From Acidobacteria bacterium AH-259-L09 (GTDB lineage: Bacteria; Acidobacteriota; UBA6911; RPQK01): a DNA stretch of 13,528 nt. Both the position numbers and the translations under genes were made by a program. The stretch is taken from NCBI GenBank assembly GCA_027717875.1, contig JALLOL010000041.1:1-13528 (forward strand). The letters run 5' to 3'. Under the pieces are notes generated by a model that was not told the DNA's origin, made no database searches, and worked only from the letters and a program-made list of their open reading frames with translations. Within the stretch, counting starts at the first letter, position 1. The number at the start of each line of letters is the position of its first letter. Positions 5,703 through 12,720 of this stretch are shown here, piece after piece.

Positions 5703-6137
5703 CTACGGGACATCAAGGTCTAGAAGGTCCAGGTCTAGGTCGTCGAAGAAAAGATCCAGGGGATCATCCCGTTCACGCCGAGGCGGATCATCGGCACTAC
5801 GAAATTTGTTAATTGGGTTCAGCGGACTGTCGATGTCATAGTGCCGCAGCGGATTCAGTAAGTTGTCGAAGTCATACTTCCGTGCTGGATTTAGGGGATT
5901 GGCCAACCGGAACCGGTTGATGGGGTTGAAGTCATTATCGAGCCGGTACTTGTTCGCAGGGTTAAGTGGGTTCCTTCCATGGTAGATGTTCAATGAGTTG
6001 GCCAGGCGCGGGTCGTCCGCCCTCCACAGTTTCTTCTCTTTGGCCACCAGAATTGGCATCGCCAGCAGCACGAAGAGCAGAATTGCGACCAGTTTTCTCA
6101 TGCCATAAATTCTATCATAGCAGGTCGTTTTCTGCAT
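5703..6137 (-). CDS. Exported 12-residue-repeat protein with acidic tail
   Basis: A 144-residue protein. The ATG at 6137 has GAGGGA about 7 nt upstream. A second ATG at 6101 (residue 13) would give a more typical signal peptide but has no ribosome-binding site. A hydrophobic signal segment spans about 14-32 (MRKLVAILLFVLLAMPILVA). Residues 57-116 are five uninterrupted 12-residue repeats: PLNPANKYRLDN, DFNPINRFRLAN, PLNPARKYDFDN, LLNPLRHYDIDS and PLNPINKFRSAD. The consensus is [P]LNPxxK[YF]xxD[N]. The C-terminus is acidic and Leu/Asp-rich (DPLDLFFDDLDLDLLDLDVP). Function is unknown; a surface, scaffold or metal-binding role is only suggested by the repeats. It is divergent from the operon at 6284. 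Confidence 0.75.
   Translation of the reverse strand: MQKTTCYDRIYGMRKLVAILLFVLLAMPILVAKEKKLWRADDPRLANSLNIYHGRNPLNPANKYRLDNDFNPINRFRLANPLNPARKYDFDNLLNPLRHYDIDSPLNPINKFRSADDPPRRERDDPLDLFFDDLDLDLLDLDVP
5790..5969 (-). repeat. Five 36-bp tandem coding repeats
   Basis: These encode the five 12-residue units of the exported repeat protein (residues 57-116). The DNA units have diverged while the protein pattern is kept. This suggests old duplications under selection rather than a fresh expansion. Confidence 0.85.
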
Positions 6138-6156
6138 ATTTTGTCCCTCTAAGCCC

Positions 6157-6195
6157 TTGACATACTTGACAATACACCCAATTTTGTGCTATAGT
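6157..6195 (+). promoter_or_regulatory. Strong sigma70-type extended -10 promoter
   Basis: The sequence has TTGACA at 6166-6171, an 18-bp spacer and TATAGT at 6190-6195, with the extended -10 dinucleotide TG at 6187-6188. A second TTGACA lies at 6157-6162, making a 9-bp-spaced direct repeat (ttgacatac, ttgacaata) that may be a duplicated -35 or a repressor operator. It drives the plus-strand genes from 6284. Confidence 0.7.
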
Positions 6196-6283
6196 TTGTT
6201 TTGCTTTCGATAGAGTTTTGGAGACTCCCCTACCAACCCATAGTTAAACCAAAAAGGAGGCGAGCAGAAGGAGAAGGCTATTT

Positions 6284-6388
6284 ATGCCAACTGGTGAATT
6301 GTACTGCCTCCGCTGCAACAGCAATGTATGCAAGCAGGTTCTCACGGAAAAACCCTACCACGAGGAGCCCCAGCAACAAGGAGGATAA
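6284..6388 (+). CDS. Short Cys-rich (zinc-ribbon-like) protein, 34 aa
   Basis: The ATG at 6284 has AAGGAG about 9 nt upstream and sits 89 nt after the promoter's -10. The product begins MPTGELYCLRCNSNVC, with Cys 8, 11 and 16. CxxC plus a third Cys looks like half a zinc ribbon, a common form for tiny phage or plasmid proteins. The C-terminus is polar (PYHEEPQQQGG). The next gene's Shine-Dalgarno (6378-6384) overlaps its last codons, indicating coupled translation. It is too short for a confident family call. Confidence 0.5.
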   Translation: MPTGELYCLRCNSNVCKQVLTEKPYHEEPQQQGG

Positions 6389-6394
6389 CGCAAA

Positions 6395-6616
6395 GTGTGG
6401 TTAAAGATACCATCGACGGATGAGCCGTTTCGCGGCACGAATGAAGCAGCCGCAATCATCGGCGTGAAGCCGGATACACTGCGCAAGTGGGCAGGTCGGG
6501 GGCAAGTCACGTCGTATCGTATCAGCAATCGGTTGAAATTCTTGATTACGGAATTGGTCAAAGAGACAGCGGCCCGTCGTCCAAGGAAACCAAATCCGTA
6601 TAGAGAGCAACTGTGA
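6395..6616 (+). CDS. Helix-turn-helix (excisionase/MerR-like) DNA-binding protein
   Basis: A 73-residue protein starting at GTG, with AAGGAGG 10 nt upstream. Residues 14-55 form a winged helix-turn-helix of the MerR/excisionase type: NEAAAIIGVKPDTLRKWAGR, then the wing GQVTSYRISNRLKFLITELV. Proteins of this size act as recombination directionality factors or small regulators in phages and islands. The C-terminus is basic (ARRPRKPNPYREQL). It is the second gene of the plus-strand operon, upstream of a terminase small-subunit-like gene. It could control the promoter at 6157 or assist a recombinase such as the broken one at 1-741. The DNA-binding fold is well supported; the exact role is not. 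Confidence 0.75.
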   Translation: MWLKIPSTDEPFRGTNEAAAIIGVKPDTLRKWAGRGQVTSYRISNRLKFLITELVKETAARRPRKPNPYREQL

Positions 6617-6664
6617 GGGGCTGGTGGATTTGCCTTCACCTCCCTCGACCCCCAAGGAGACTAA

Positions 6665-7246
6665 GTGGATCGAGCCTACCATGGTAGTAAGATGACAAAA
6701 AAATACAAACAGAATCTACCAACCCCAATGGATCTCACTGCCAAGCAGCGGAAATTCTGTGAGGAGTACGTCTCTGGGAAGAACCCAACACAAGCGGCGG
6801 TGGCAGCGTTCAACTCGCCCACCTACGATTCGGCCAAGTCAATAGCCTATCAGCTGATGCACAAAACCGGTGTCCCGAGGTATATTCAGCTGCTTTGGGA
6901 TAAGTCGAAAATACACGAGAAGGTCGTTGAAGCGCACGCCCAACTTCTCAGTCCTGCCACAGACGCCCACGTCCGTATGAGAGCCGTGGCCGAGGGCTAC
7001 AAAGCCCTTGGTATGTATCCAAAGAAAGAAGTTACCGTGACGCACAAATCTAAGGTTTCCCCAGAGTTTGAGGGTTGGCTGGAAGAGGCCACCCTTGATG
7101 AGTTGCACTTCTTTAAGGAGAGGGGGAAGATTCCAACTCCCGAAGAGTTGGAGAATTGGATCAAGGAGCATACTATCCCTGCGGAAATACTTCCGGAAGC
7201 GGAGTCCACAAATTGGGTTGATCAATTAAAGACGAGAGGTGAATAG
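6665..7246 (+). CDS. Phage terminase small subunit-like protein
   Basis: A 193-residue protein. The GTG at 6665 is preferred over the ATG at 6692 because AAGGAG ends 5 nt upstream of it. Residues 23-80 match the DNA-recognition domain of terminase small subunits: LTAKQRKFCEEYVSGKNPTQ, AAVAAFN, then SAKSIAYQLMHKTGVPRYI. In phages this protein recognises the packaging site and hands DNA to the large subunit. A helical middle (85-120, KVVEAHAQLL...RMRAVAEGYKALG) would form the oligomerisation region. The acidic C-terminal half (about 135-193) is rich in Glu. No large terminase, portal or capsid gene follows, so this is a remnant, a satellite that borrows a helper's packaging motor, or a domesticated DNA-binding protein. 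Confidence 0.75.
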   Translation: MDRAYHGSKMTKKYKQNLPTPMDLTAKQRKFCEEYVSGKNPTQAAVAAFNSPTYDSAKSIAYQLMHKTGVPRYIQLLWDKSKIHEKVVEAHAQLLSPATDAHVRMRAVAEGYKALGMYPKKEVTVTHKSKVSPEFEGWLEEATLDELHFFKERGKIPTPEELENWIKEHTIPAEILPEAESTNWVDQLKTRGE

Positions 7247-7437
7247 ATGCCGACAAGAAGCCGCCGAAGCCATCGACGCCGATCCTCGTGCGTCTAACAA
7301 ATTTTCCAGTTAGAAACGGACAAGCGGTTGAGTGGAGGCTCTTCAAGGGGAGGCACGAGCGCAGCGAGGTGTCTGAGGAGGAGCGCGAGCAGCTGCTGAA
7401 GGGGGGGGAGTTGCCTGAGAGGCGAGAAGAAGGCTAA
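7247..7437 (+). pseudogene. Small hypothetical gene broken by a one-base shift
   Basis: An ATG at 7247 follows the terminase-like stop directly (tagatg), with GAGGTGA upstream as a good coupled ribosome-binding site, but its frame stops after 16 codons. One frame over, from 7252, coding resumes without stops to TAA at 7435-7437: DKKPPKPSTPILVRLTNF, then VEWRLFKGRHER, SEEEREQLLKGGELPERRE. Joining the two by one missing base near 7250 gives a natural start M-P-D-K-K-P-P-K of about 63 residues. The family is unknown. It is either decay or a sequencing error. Confidence 0.45.
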
Positions 7438-7511
7438 GGGGTGGAGGTGGTTCGAAGGATGTGGCTAATGAGAGGAATGTATAGTAACCTCAGATTTGCT
7501 CCATCTGGACT

Positions 7512-7518
7512 AAGGAGG
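7512..7518 (+). promoter_or_regulatory. Strong Shine-Dalgarno facing an AUC codon
   Basis: AAGGAGG lies five bases before ATC at 7524, in frame with the membrane-protein gene and with no stop between. The only canonical start, TTG 7593, has no Shine-Dalgarno. A TATAGT box (7480-7485) upstream would place a transcript start near 7492, though no clear -35 is seen. Confidence 0.5.
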
Positions 7519-7592
7519 CGCCAATCAGTTTAAAGGCTATAATCCACCCTGTAGCTTGGCTGAAAAAGGGCAAGGATTCATTCCCTCCCCAG

Positions 7593-8699
7593 TTGTCTTA
7601 CGGAGAAAGGTTGGTTCTTTATGCCATTAGCTACCCTTTTCTTATCTTTATTCCTTTAGCGTACCTGTTAGACCAGTTCTGTTTAGGGTGGCTGCAATGC
7701 AGTCTCTGCTGGACCTACGTCGCCTTTGCTTCGGTACTTGCCGGTGTTCTTATAGATCGGTATCTGCGCCAGAAGTTGTCCATTCATGAGGCACGGCTTG
7801 AGGACGGAAGCGAGATCGAAGCACTAATCCTTGAAGCTAAATCCGTTGAGCCACGATTGACCGACCCAAAGAGGCCGGAAAACTACCCAGAGAAAGAGAC
7901 TGAATTGAAGCGCAAAGCAGAAAGTTTGGAGAAACAGGGGCGTCGGGCATGGACGGAATATCAGGTGTTGTCTTTGGACCGATCGCTTGTCGATTTCTTG
8001 AAAGAAGATGATCTGAAATCCCGCGCTCTATCAACCCTTAGTGAATTGGAAGATTATGCCGAAGATAGCACTTATCGCTATGAATGGAACCAATACTTTA
8101 AATGGCAAGGACGCATCGAGCAGGCCATTAACAAGATCGATGAACAAAGCGATGAAAATCAAGAAGTCAGGGACGAAAAAGCTTCAACTCTTCGAGCCGA
8201 ACTCAAGATGCTACTGGAGTATCTAGCTAATTATCAGATGAATTGGTCCGAAGGATCAGTACGGACGCGAAATCTTATGATATTCGGTGTGATAGCCATA
8301 CCAGTTTTCATTATTATGGGTTTGCTGCCGATTCTACACCCGTGCGGCGAGCAACTCCTCATCGTTCTTAATTGGGGACTATTGGGGATCAGTGGGTCGC
8401 TGACTGCTGTTTTGTTGGACATCCGCAAGTCAGATCTAGTGGAAGTAGGCAATACGGAAGGGAAAAAGGAGGTTAGGCGTGCAATCCTCGGGGCTACTCT
8501 GGGTTTTGTCGCTGCTGTTTTGGCCTATTCAATGATTTGGGGTGGTCTGCTCACTGGCAAAATTGTCCCAAATCTCCAGTCTGAAGAGAGGGGATCTTTG
8601 GAGGTAATTGGGCTTTCCGTTGTCTGGGCAGTAGCCTCAGGTTTTTCGTTTGAACGGATCTTCGATAGAGTGCGCTCTACAACTACAGGCAATGCATAA
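7593..8699 (+). CDS. Multi-pass membrane protein with central coiled coil, first gene of nspC operon
   Basis: A protein of 368 residues if it starts at TTG 7593, or 391 if it starts at the AUC at 7524 that faces AAGGAGG. The added N-terminus would begin SLKAIIHPVAWLKKGKDSF. Predicted helices are at about 8-28, 35-56, 228-248, 254-276, 297-320 and 336-352. Residues 60-220 are a charged, mostly helical cytoplasmic or periplasmic domain with coiled-coil character (KETELKRKAESLEKQGRRA, VRDEKASTLRAELKMLLEYL). The C-terminal four helices, with GLLGISGSLTAVL and VASGFSFERIFD, resemble a widespread but uncharacterised four-helix module with a glycine-rich turn and a 'GFSer' ending. I do not recognise the full protein. 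The stop is 17 nt before the decarboxylase start, so cotranscription is likely and suggests a membrane partner for the two enzymes-like proteins downstream. Confidence 0.75.
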   Translation: MSYGERLVLYAISYPFLIFIPLAYLLDQFCLGWLQCSLCWTYVAFASVLAGVLIDRYLRQKLSIHEARLEDGSEIEALILEAKSVEPRLTDPKRPENYPEKETELKRKAESLEKQGRRAWTEYQVLSLDRSLVDFLKEDDLKSRALSTLSELEDYAEDSTYRYEWNQYFKWQGRIEQAINKIDEQSDENQEVRDEKASTLRAELKMLLEYLANYQMNWSEGSVRTRNLMIFGVIAIPVFIIMGLLPILHPCGEQLLIVLNWGLLGISGSLTAVLLDIRKSDLVEVGNTEGKKEVRRAILGATLGFVAAVLAYSMIWGGLLTGKIVPNLQSEERGSLEVIGLSVVWAVASGFSFERIFDRVRSTTTGNA

Positions 8700-8716
8700 T
8701 CCTTCCAGGAAATAAA

Positions 8717-9937
8717 ATGGCGGTAAGGACGGCTGAGTTAAATGAAAGCAGCAAGTTTTCAGACGATGAGTGGATAGCCACATTACGAGGATTGTCAACG
8801 CCAGCGTTGGTCTTCGATGAGACACAGCTATCTAGAACTCTTGAGGTGATTCATACGTTGGGCTCTGAAACATCATGCCAAGTCCTGTATGCACTAAAAG
8901 CATGCTCACTTTTTGGAGTACTTGACTTCGTAGTCGATTATGTAGATGGTTTTGCTTGCAGCTCGCTGTTTGAGAGCACACTTGCGAGAAGTCTTGTCAC
9001 GAATTGCCAGACGGTTCATTTCACGAGTCCTGGGTTACGGGCAGAAGAAGTAAGGGAGATCGGTGAGACTTGCGACTACGTCTCGCTTAACTCGATTGGC
9101 CAGTGGACGAGATCTCGTGCTGCCCTCGTTCATAGTTCAAACTGTGGGATAAGGGTGAATCCCGAAATCTCATTTGCCTGCGATGAAAGATACAACCCCT
9201 GCAGAAAACATTCAAGGCTAGGTGTACCAATGGACAAACTGATGGAAGCTACCACGGCCAGGGGAGGTCTACTGCGAGGGATACGGGGTGTGCACATCCA
9301 CAACAACTGTGACTCTATGAATTTGGGCGAGCTTCTGGCTACTGTTAATCACTTGGAGTCTCATTTGGCGCCGTTACTCGACAAAGTTGATTGGATTAAC
9401 TTGGGCGGTGGATATCTCCTGTGCGAAGCAGATAATCGTCAGGCGTTTCGAGATGCTGTTAGGAAGCTTCAATCAAAGTATGGCCTCAAAGTCTTTATTG
9501 AGCCAGGTGCAGGAATTGTCAGGAGATCGGGCTATCTGATCGCGAGGGTGCTTGACTTATTTCAAAGAGGGACCAAGCAGGTAGGTGTACTTGACACGAG
9601 TGTGAATCATGTACCGGAGGTATTTGAGTTTCAATTCCAGCCTGATGTCATTGGCCATTCCGAGGGTGCTCCACATGAGTACATTTTGACTGGCTCTAGC
9701 TGCCTTGCAGGAGATGTTTTTGGAGAGTATGCCTTTGACCAGCCTTTGGAAGTTGGATCGCGGGTCGTCTTTTCAGATGCTGGAGCATACACTCTCGTCA
9801 AAGCGCACATGTTTAACGGCATCAACCTACCAACAATTTATGCCTTAAAAGAAAATGGAGAGCTTGAAATGAAGAAACGTTTTACCTATGAAGATTTTGC
9901 CAACAGATGTGGAGTAGAGCCAAATGTTTTTGTTTGA
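8717..9937 (+). CDS. nspC: Carboxynorspermidine decarboxylase family protein
   Basis: A PLP-dependent fold-type III (alanine racemase-like) decarboxylase of 406 residues, close to the family's usual length. In characterised members it removes the carboxyl group from carboxynorspermidine or carboxyspermidine to make norspermidine or spermidine. Visible hallmarks are TPALVFDETQL (28-38), the PLP lysine K61 in YALKACS, HIHNNCDS (193-200), NLGGGYL (228-234), EPGAGIVRR (262-270), VNHVPEVFEFQF (296-307), the catalytic cysteine C329 in GSSCLAGD and D354 in SDAGAYTLVKAHMFNG. All key residues are present. AGGA precedes the ATG at a normal distance. Its end overlaps the next gene by 14 nt. The partner dehydrogenase that makes the substrate is not in the window, so the physiological substrate is uncertain. 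The family call is very firm. Confidence 0.93.
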   Translation: MAVRTAELNESSKFSDDEWIATLRGLSTPALVFDETQLSRTLEVIHTLGSETSCQVLYALKACSLFGVLDFVVDYVDGFACSSLFESTLARSLVTNCQTVHFTSPGLRAEEVREIGETCDYVSLNSIGQWTRSRAALVHSSNCGIRVNPEISFACDERYNPCRKHSRLGVPMDKLMEATTARGGLLRGIRGVHIHNNCDSMNLGELLATVNHLESHLAPLLDKVDWINLGGGYLLCEADNRQAFRDAVRKLQSKYGLKVFIEPGAGIVRRSGYLIARVLDLFQRGTKQVGVLDTSVNHVPEVFEFQFQPDVIGHSEGAPHEYILTGSSCLAGDVFGEYAFDQPLEVGSRVVFSDAGAYTLVKAHMFNGINLPTIYALKENGELEMKKRFTYEDFANRCGVEPNVFV

Positions 9938-11297
9938 GCAAGAGCACGAAATAGCAGTGCCACTGGACCAGAAGAACTTATTGACACACCTTTCCCAGGC
10001 GGTGCAAGACCGCCTATCGGAAGACACTCATCCGGTCCGATTTGTCATCACAAACACTGAGGACGATCGATACCACTGTGAGGTTGGGCTTCTCGCTGGA
10101 GTAGAAGAGTCTGCGCATAATCAACCTAAGTCCATATTCCGGTTCGTCCATCGAAAAGTTGAGAACACGGACAGCTTCAATGCGGTGTTGTTAGTTCCGA
10201 CAGGGGTTGGAGCTGAAATCGGTGGGCATGCAGGAGACGCAACTCCTGTCGCAAGACTTCTGGCGTCCGTGTGCGATAACCTCATTACCCACCCAAATGT
10301 TGTCAATGCCTCAGATATGAATGAAATACCCAACAATGGTTTGTACGTTGAGGGCAGTGTAGTTTGTCGGTTGCTAATGGGCACAGTAGGGCTTCAGCCG
10401 GCTCGGGCAAATCGCGTACTTGTGATCATCGATGCTCACAAAGATGAGACTTTTGTGAACGCAGCTATTAATTCGGTCAGCGCAGCCAGGGGTTCTTTTG
10501 GTTTGCAATGCCCTCGTGTGGTGCAGCTCGATCCACCAATCAAGTTGAAGGGGCGCTTCGCTTCCTCAGGAAGAGCCGCTGGTCAGATAGAGGGACTGGA
10601 TAACTTGCTCCAGCTTCTTGATGACTACCGAGAAGAATACGATGCTGTTGCCGTTTCGTCGGTTATAGACGTCCCCCCAAATTACCACATGGATTACTTC
10701 TTGAGCGAGGGTGCGATGGTCAACCCATGGGGCGGAGTTGAGGCCATGCTCACTCACACGGTCTCAAGTCTTTATAACGTACCCTCAGCACACTCGCCGA
10801 TGTTTGAGTCCAAGGAAATCGCTAACTTAGATCCTGGGGTGGTGGACTCTCGGATGGCTGCCGAAGCGGTCTCGATGACATTCTTGCAGTGCATTCTGAA
10901 AGGCTTACACCGCAGCCCAAGAATAGTGAAGGATCGTGACGCCATGCATCACCACAGCGTGATCACAGCGGCAGATGTCTCATGTCTGGTGATACCCGAT
11001 GGGTGTATTGGCCTCCCGACACTTGCAGCTCTGGAGCAGGGTATCCCAGTGATTGCCGTTCGTGAAAACCGTAATATCATGCGAAACAATCTTCTTGACC
11101 TTCCGTGGGCGACGGGTCAGTTGCACATTGTGGAGAACTACTGGGAAGCCGTTGGCGTCATGAGTGCTATCAAGGCAGGAATTGCTCCAGAGTCGGTACG
11201 TAGACCACTTAAGAGAACCACTGTGGAGAAGAGGGTATTGGCAACAGAGGGCGAGGCTATTGCCCCTGTTGTTACTGCCTCGGATTCCGATTCATAA
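9924..11297 (+). CDS. DUF3326 family protein
   Basis: A 457-residue protein of the family Pfam calls DUF3326, known from bacteria, cyanobacteria and plants and without an assigned function. Conserved blocks are PTGVGAEIGGHAGDATPVAR (92-111), ITHPNVVNASD (121-131), LYVEGS (140-145), PWGGVEAMLTH (268-278), PSAHSP (287-292), and the C-terminal GLPTLAALEQGIPVIAVREN (363-382) with GQL..VENYWEAVGV (398-412). All blocks are intact and in order. It has no signal peptide or membrane helix, so it should be cytoplasmic. The ATG lies inside the 3' end of nspC (14-nt overlap), so translation is coupled and the two products should be made together. This suggests a joint step, for instance handling the NspC product, but that is inference. 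The Glu/Asp- and Ser-rich tail looks disordered. Confidence 0.9.
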   Translation: MFLFEQEHEIAVPLDQKNLLTHLSQAVQDRLSEDTHPVRFVITNTEDDRYHCEVGLLAGVEESAHNQPKSIFRFVHRKVENTDSFNAVLLVPTGVGAEIGGHAGDATPVARLLASVCDNLITHPNVVNASDMNEIPNNGLYVEGSVVCRLLMGTVGLQPARANRVLVIIDAHKDETFVNAAINSVSAARGSFGLQCPRVVQLDPPIKLKGRFASSGRAAGQIEGLDNLLQLLDDYREEYDAVAVSSVIDVPPNYHMDYFLSEGAMVNPWGGVEAMLTHTVSSLYNVPSAHSPMFESKEIANLDPGVVDSRMAAEAVSMTFLQCILKGLHRSPRIVKDRDAMHHHSVITAADVSCLVIPDGCIGLPTLAALEQGIPVIAVRENRNIMRNNLLDLPWATGQLHIVENYWEAVGVMSAIKAGIAPESVRRPLKRTTVEKRVLATEGEAIAPVVTASDSDS

Positions 11298-11336
11298 GTT
11301 CTCAATAAGTCCGCATTTGTCCGAGGAACCTCAAGA

Positions 11337-11600
11337 TTGAACCCCTGGAAAATAGAATCCCTCAACCTCAAAGTCGGCGACTGGATCATGTGGCGGGACC
11401 AACCCGGTCAGCTGATCCATGAGGACGGCACGGAGACCACCTATCTCACCCCTGGCATGAAGGGCCGAGTATGACGGCTACCCACACCCTCCAAACTAGA
11501 CGCTAAGGACGACTCAACTCTCCCCTGGGCCTTCGTCGAGTGGGAGAATGGGGAAACGTCGGTGGTGGAGCTGGGGATGAAGTGCGAGAAGCTGCGCTAG
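11337..11600 (+). pseudogene. Small hypothetical gene interrupted by an in-frame TGA
   Basis: From TTG 11337 (GAGGA about 9 nt upstream) one frame reads LKVGDWIMWRDQPGQLIHED, then TTYLTPGMKGRV, a TGA at 11472-11474, then LPWAFVEWENGETSVVELGM and KCEKLR to TAG at 11598-11600. The second half is plainly coding in the same frame as the first. The content suggests a small beta-barrel (SH3 or KOW-like) protein of about 87 residues: VGDW..W, GMKGRV, FVEWENGE. The stop is either a nonsense mutation, an error, or recoding. No SECIS-like structure is obvious. It lies 39 nt after the DUF3326 stop, so it could have been a fourth operon gene. Confidence 0.5.
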
Positions 11601-11604
11601 TCAC

Positions 11605-11934
11605 TCAGTCCGGACTCGATCCGACCTTCTCCTCAGCCTTCCTGATTGCCTTACAGGCATCCTTCACAGCATTGCCTAAAGTCCGAGTTGAGCCGCTGTA
11701 AAGGGCATCTCCTTCTTCATCGAATACCACCACTTTGTTGTCCTTTCGCACCAAGACCTTACCGCCTTCATGATCCAGGAGAATGATATAGTCTGCCTTC
11801 TCTTTCTTGATCGTGACTGTCAGTTCTGGACAACGTTCATGGAAGGTCTTGACAATCTCAGCGGTTTGAGGGCGCGCACCTCCTTTGGTCGTCCCTACCA
11901 CAGTACCGCCCGTACCGTAAAAGCCTCCAGTCAT
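11605..11934 (-). CDS. Conserved GGARPQTAE...NAVKDAC protein lacking its signal peptide
   Basis: This protein matches a small secreted family I associate with Acidobacteria-like genomes: GGARPQTAEIVKTFHERCPE, KADYIILLDHEGGKVLVRKD, NKVVVFDEEGDALYSGSTR and LGNAVKDACKAI. The family's conserved N-terminal motif (KVRIYVTDSQSW) is present in the same frame but upstream of the first ATG, at 11935-11973. That upstream stretch runs back 20 codons to the TAA of the preceding gene (11995-11997) with no ATG, GTG or TTG. So the start and export signal are missing, and the sequence butts directly onto the neighbouring secreted-protein gene. The ATG at 11934 has no ribosome-binding site. It is probably a truncated gene, or it is made by readthrough or near-cognate initiation. 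Confidence 0.6.
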   Translation of the reverse strand: MTGGFYGTGGTVVGTTKGGARPQTAEIVKTFHERCPELTVTIKKEKADYIILLDHEGGKVLVRKDNKVVVFDEEGDALYSGSTRTLGNAVKDACKAIRKAEEKVGSSPD

Positions 11935-11994
11935 AGCCCAAGACTGACTGTCAGTAACATAAATTCGAACTTTTCCGGGGCGGGGGTGGTGGTC

Positions 11995-12714
11995 TTATTT
12001 TTCAATCAGCAGCGTGACGCATTGTTGGGTATAGAGGTCACAAACCCCGCAGCAAGAGTCGTGTCCGTCGTCGGCTACTTTGCACGGGTCGCGGTCTGGC
12101 AAGCATACTTGGTCCGGCGCACCAGTGATGACATCGACGTTTTTCAAGGTGTAGACCCCGACCACATCAAGCTCTCCTATAGGAACCCCCTTTGGAGGGC
12201 TAACCGTGATCACCACAAAGCCTTTGACAAATGCACTGCTGGGCTCATCGCTGTGCTCGTCTGTCGAGTTATTGAAGAGGCTCAGGATATTGACGCAGTC
12301 AACTTCTAGCGCTTCGTCCGCTTCCAGGACGTCCTCGACAGACAGACTAATGGCACCCCGTGGCTGTCCCTGAGGGTTTGCGATCACCGCCTTCTTCAGA
12401 AATGTCACAGCCTGTGGGTTAGGGTTGTGGATATTGATGGCGGTCCGGTAGGACCCCGGCGCAAGCGGGGACCCCTCAGCAAGGGAGCCTAGACTGGAGG
12501 GGATCTCTCCACAGAGAAACTTGACCGGAAACACCAAATTCTCTCTAATTTGTTTGGGAGTAACGGTCTCCACATCGATCCTCGCTCCCGTGCCAACCCC
12601 CACCGACCCACCGTCGATAGGTGGCAAAGGTTGCATCCCGACGTACTGAGCTGCTGCCTCACCTAAGAACAGGCACCAGGCTGCTAGAACGACAATTAAG
12701 TGTAATATTCTCAT
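11995..12714 (-). CDS. Secreted protein of unknown function with Cys-rich tail
   Basis: A 239-residue exported protein. Its signal peptide is MRILHLIVVLAAWCLFLGEA, with cleavage near AAA-Q at 22-23. AGGAGGT stands 8-9 nt before the ATG. The core (residues about 62-195) contains FPVKFLCG, PGSYRTAINIHNPNPQAVTF, KKAVIA, EALEVDC and FVKGFVVITV...DVVGVYT. This is a beta-rich secreted domain I have seen as hypothetical proteins in soil bacteria. The C-terminus is cysteine-rich (CLPDRDPC, SCCGVCDLYTQQC) and would form disulfides in the periplasm or outside. The gene ends at TAA, and the next minus-strand coding begins in the same frame after that stop. It is preceded by a possible 9-codon leader ORF. 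Confidence 0.8.
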   Translation of the reverse strand: MRILHLIVVLAAWCLFLGEAAAQYVGMQPLPPIDGGSVGVGTGARIDVETVTPKQIRENLVFPVKFLCGEIPSSLGSLAEGSPLAPGSYRTAINIHNPNPQAVTFLKKAVIANPQGQPRGAISLSVEDVLEADEALEVDCVNILSLFNNSTDEHSDEPSSAFVKGFVVITVSPPKGVPIGELDVVGVYTLKNVDVITGAPDQVCLPDRDPCKVADDGHDSCCGVCDLYTQQCVTLLIEK

Positions 12715-12720
12715 ATTGGT

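Noticed and set aside
6201..6404. 67-codon frame (plus) before the helix-turn-helix gene
   Set aside because: It overlaps the 34-codon Cys-rich ORF in another frame and lacks a ribosome-binding site. The shorter ORF has AAGGAG and a CxxC motif.
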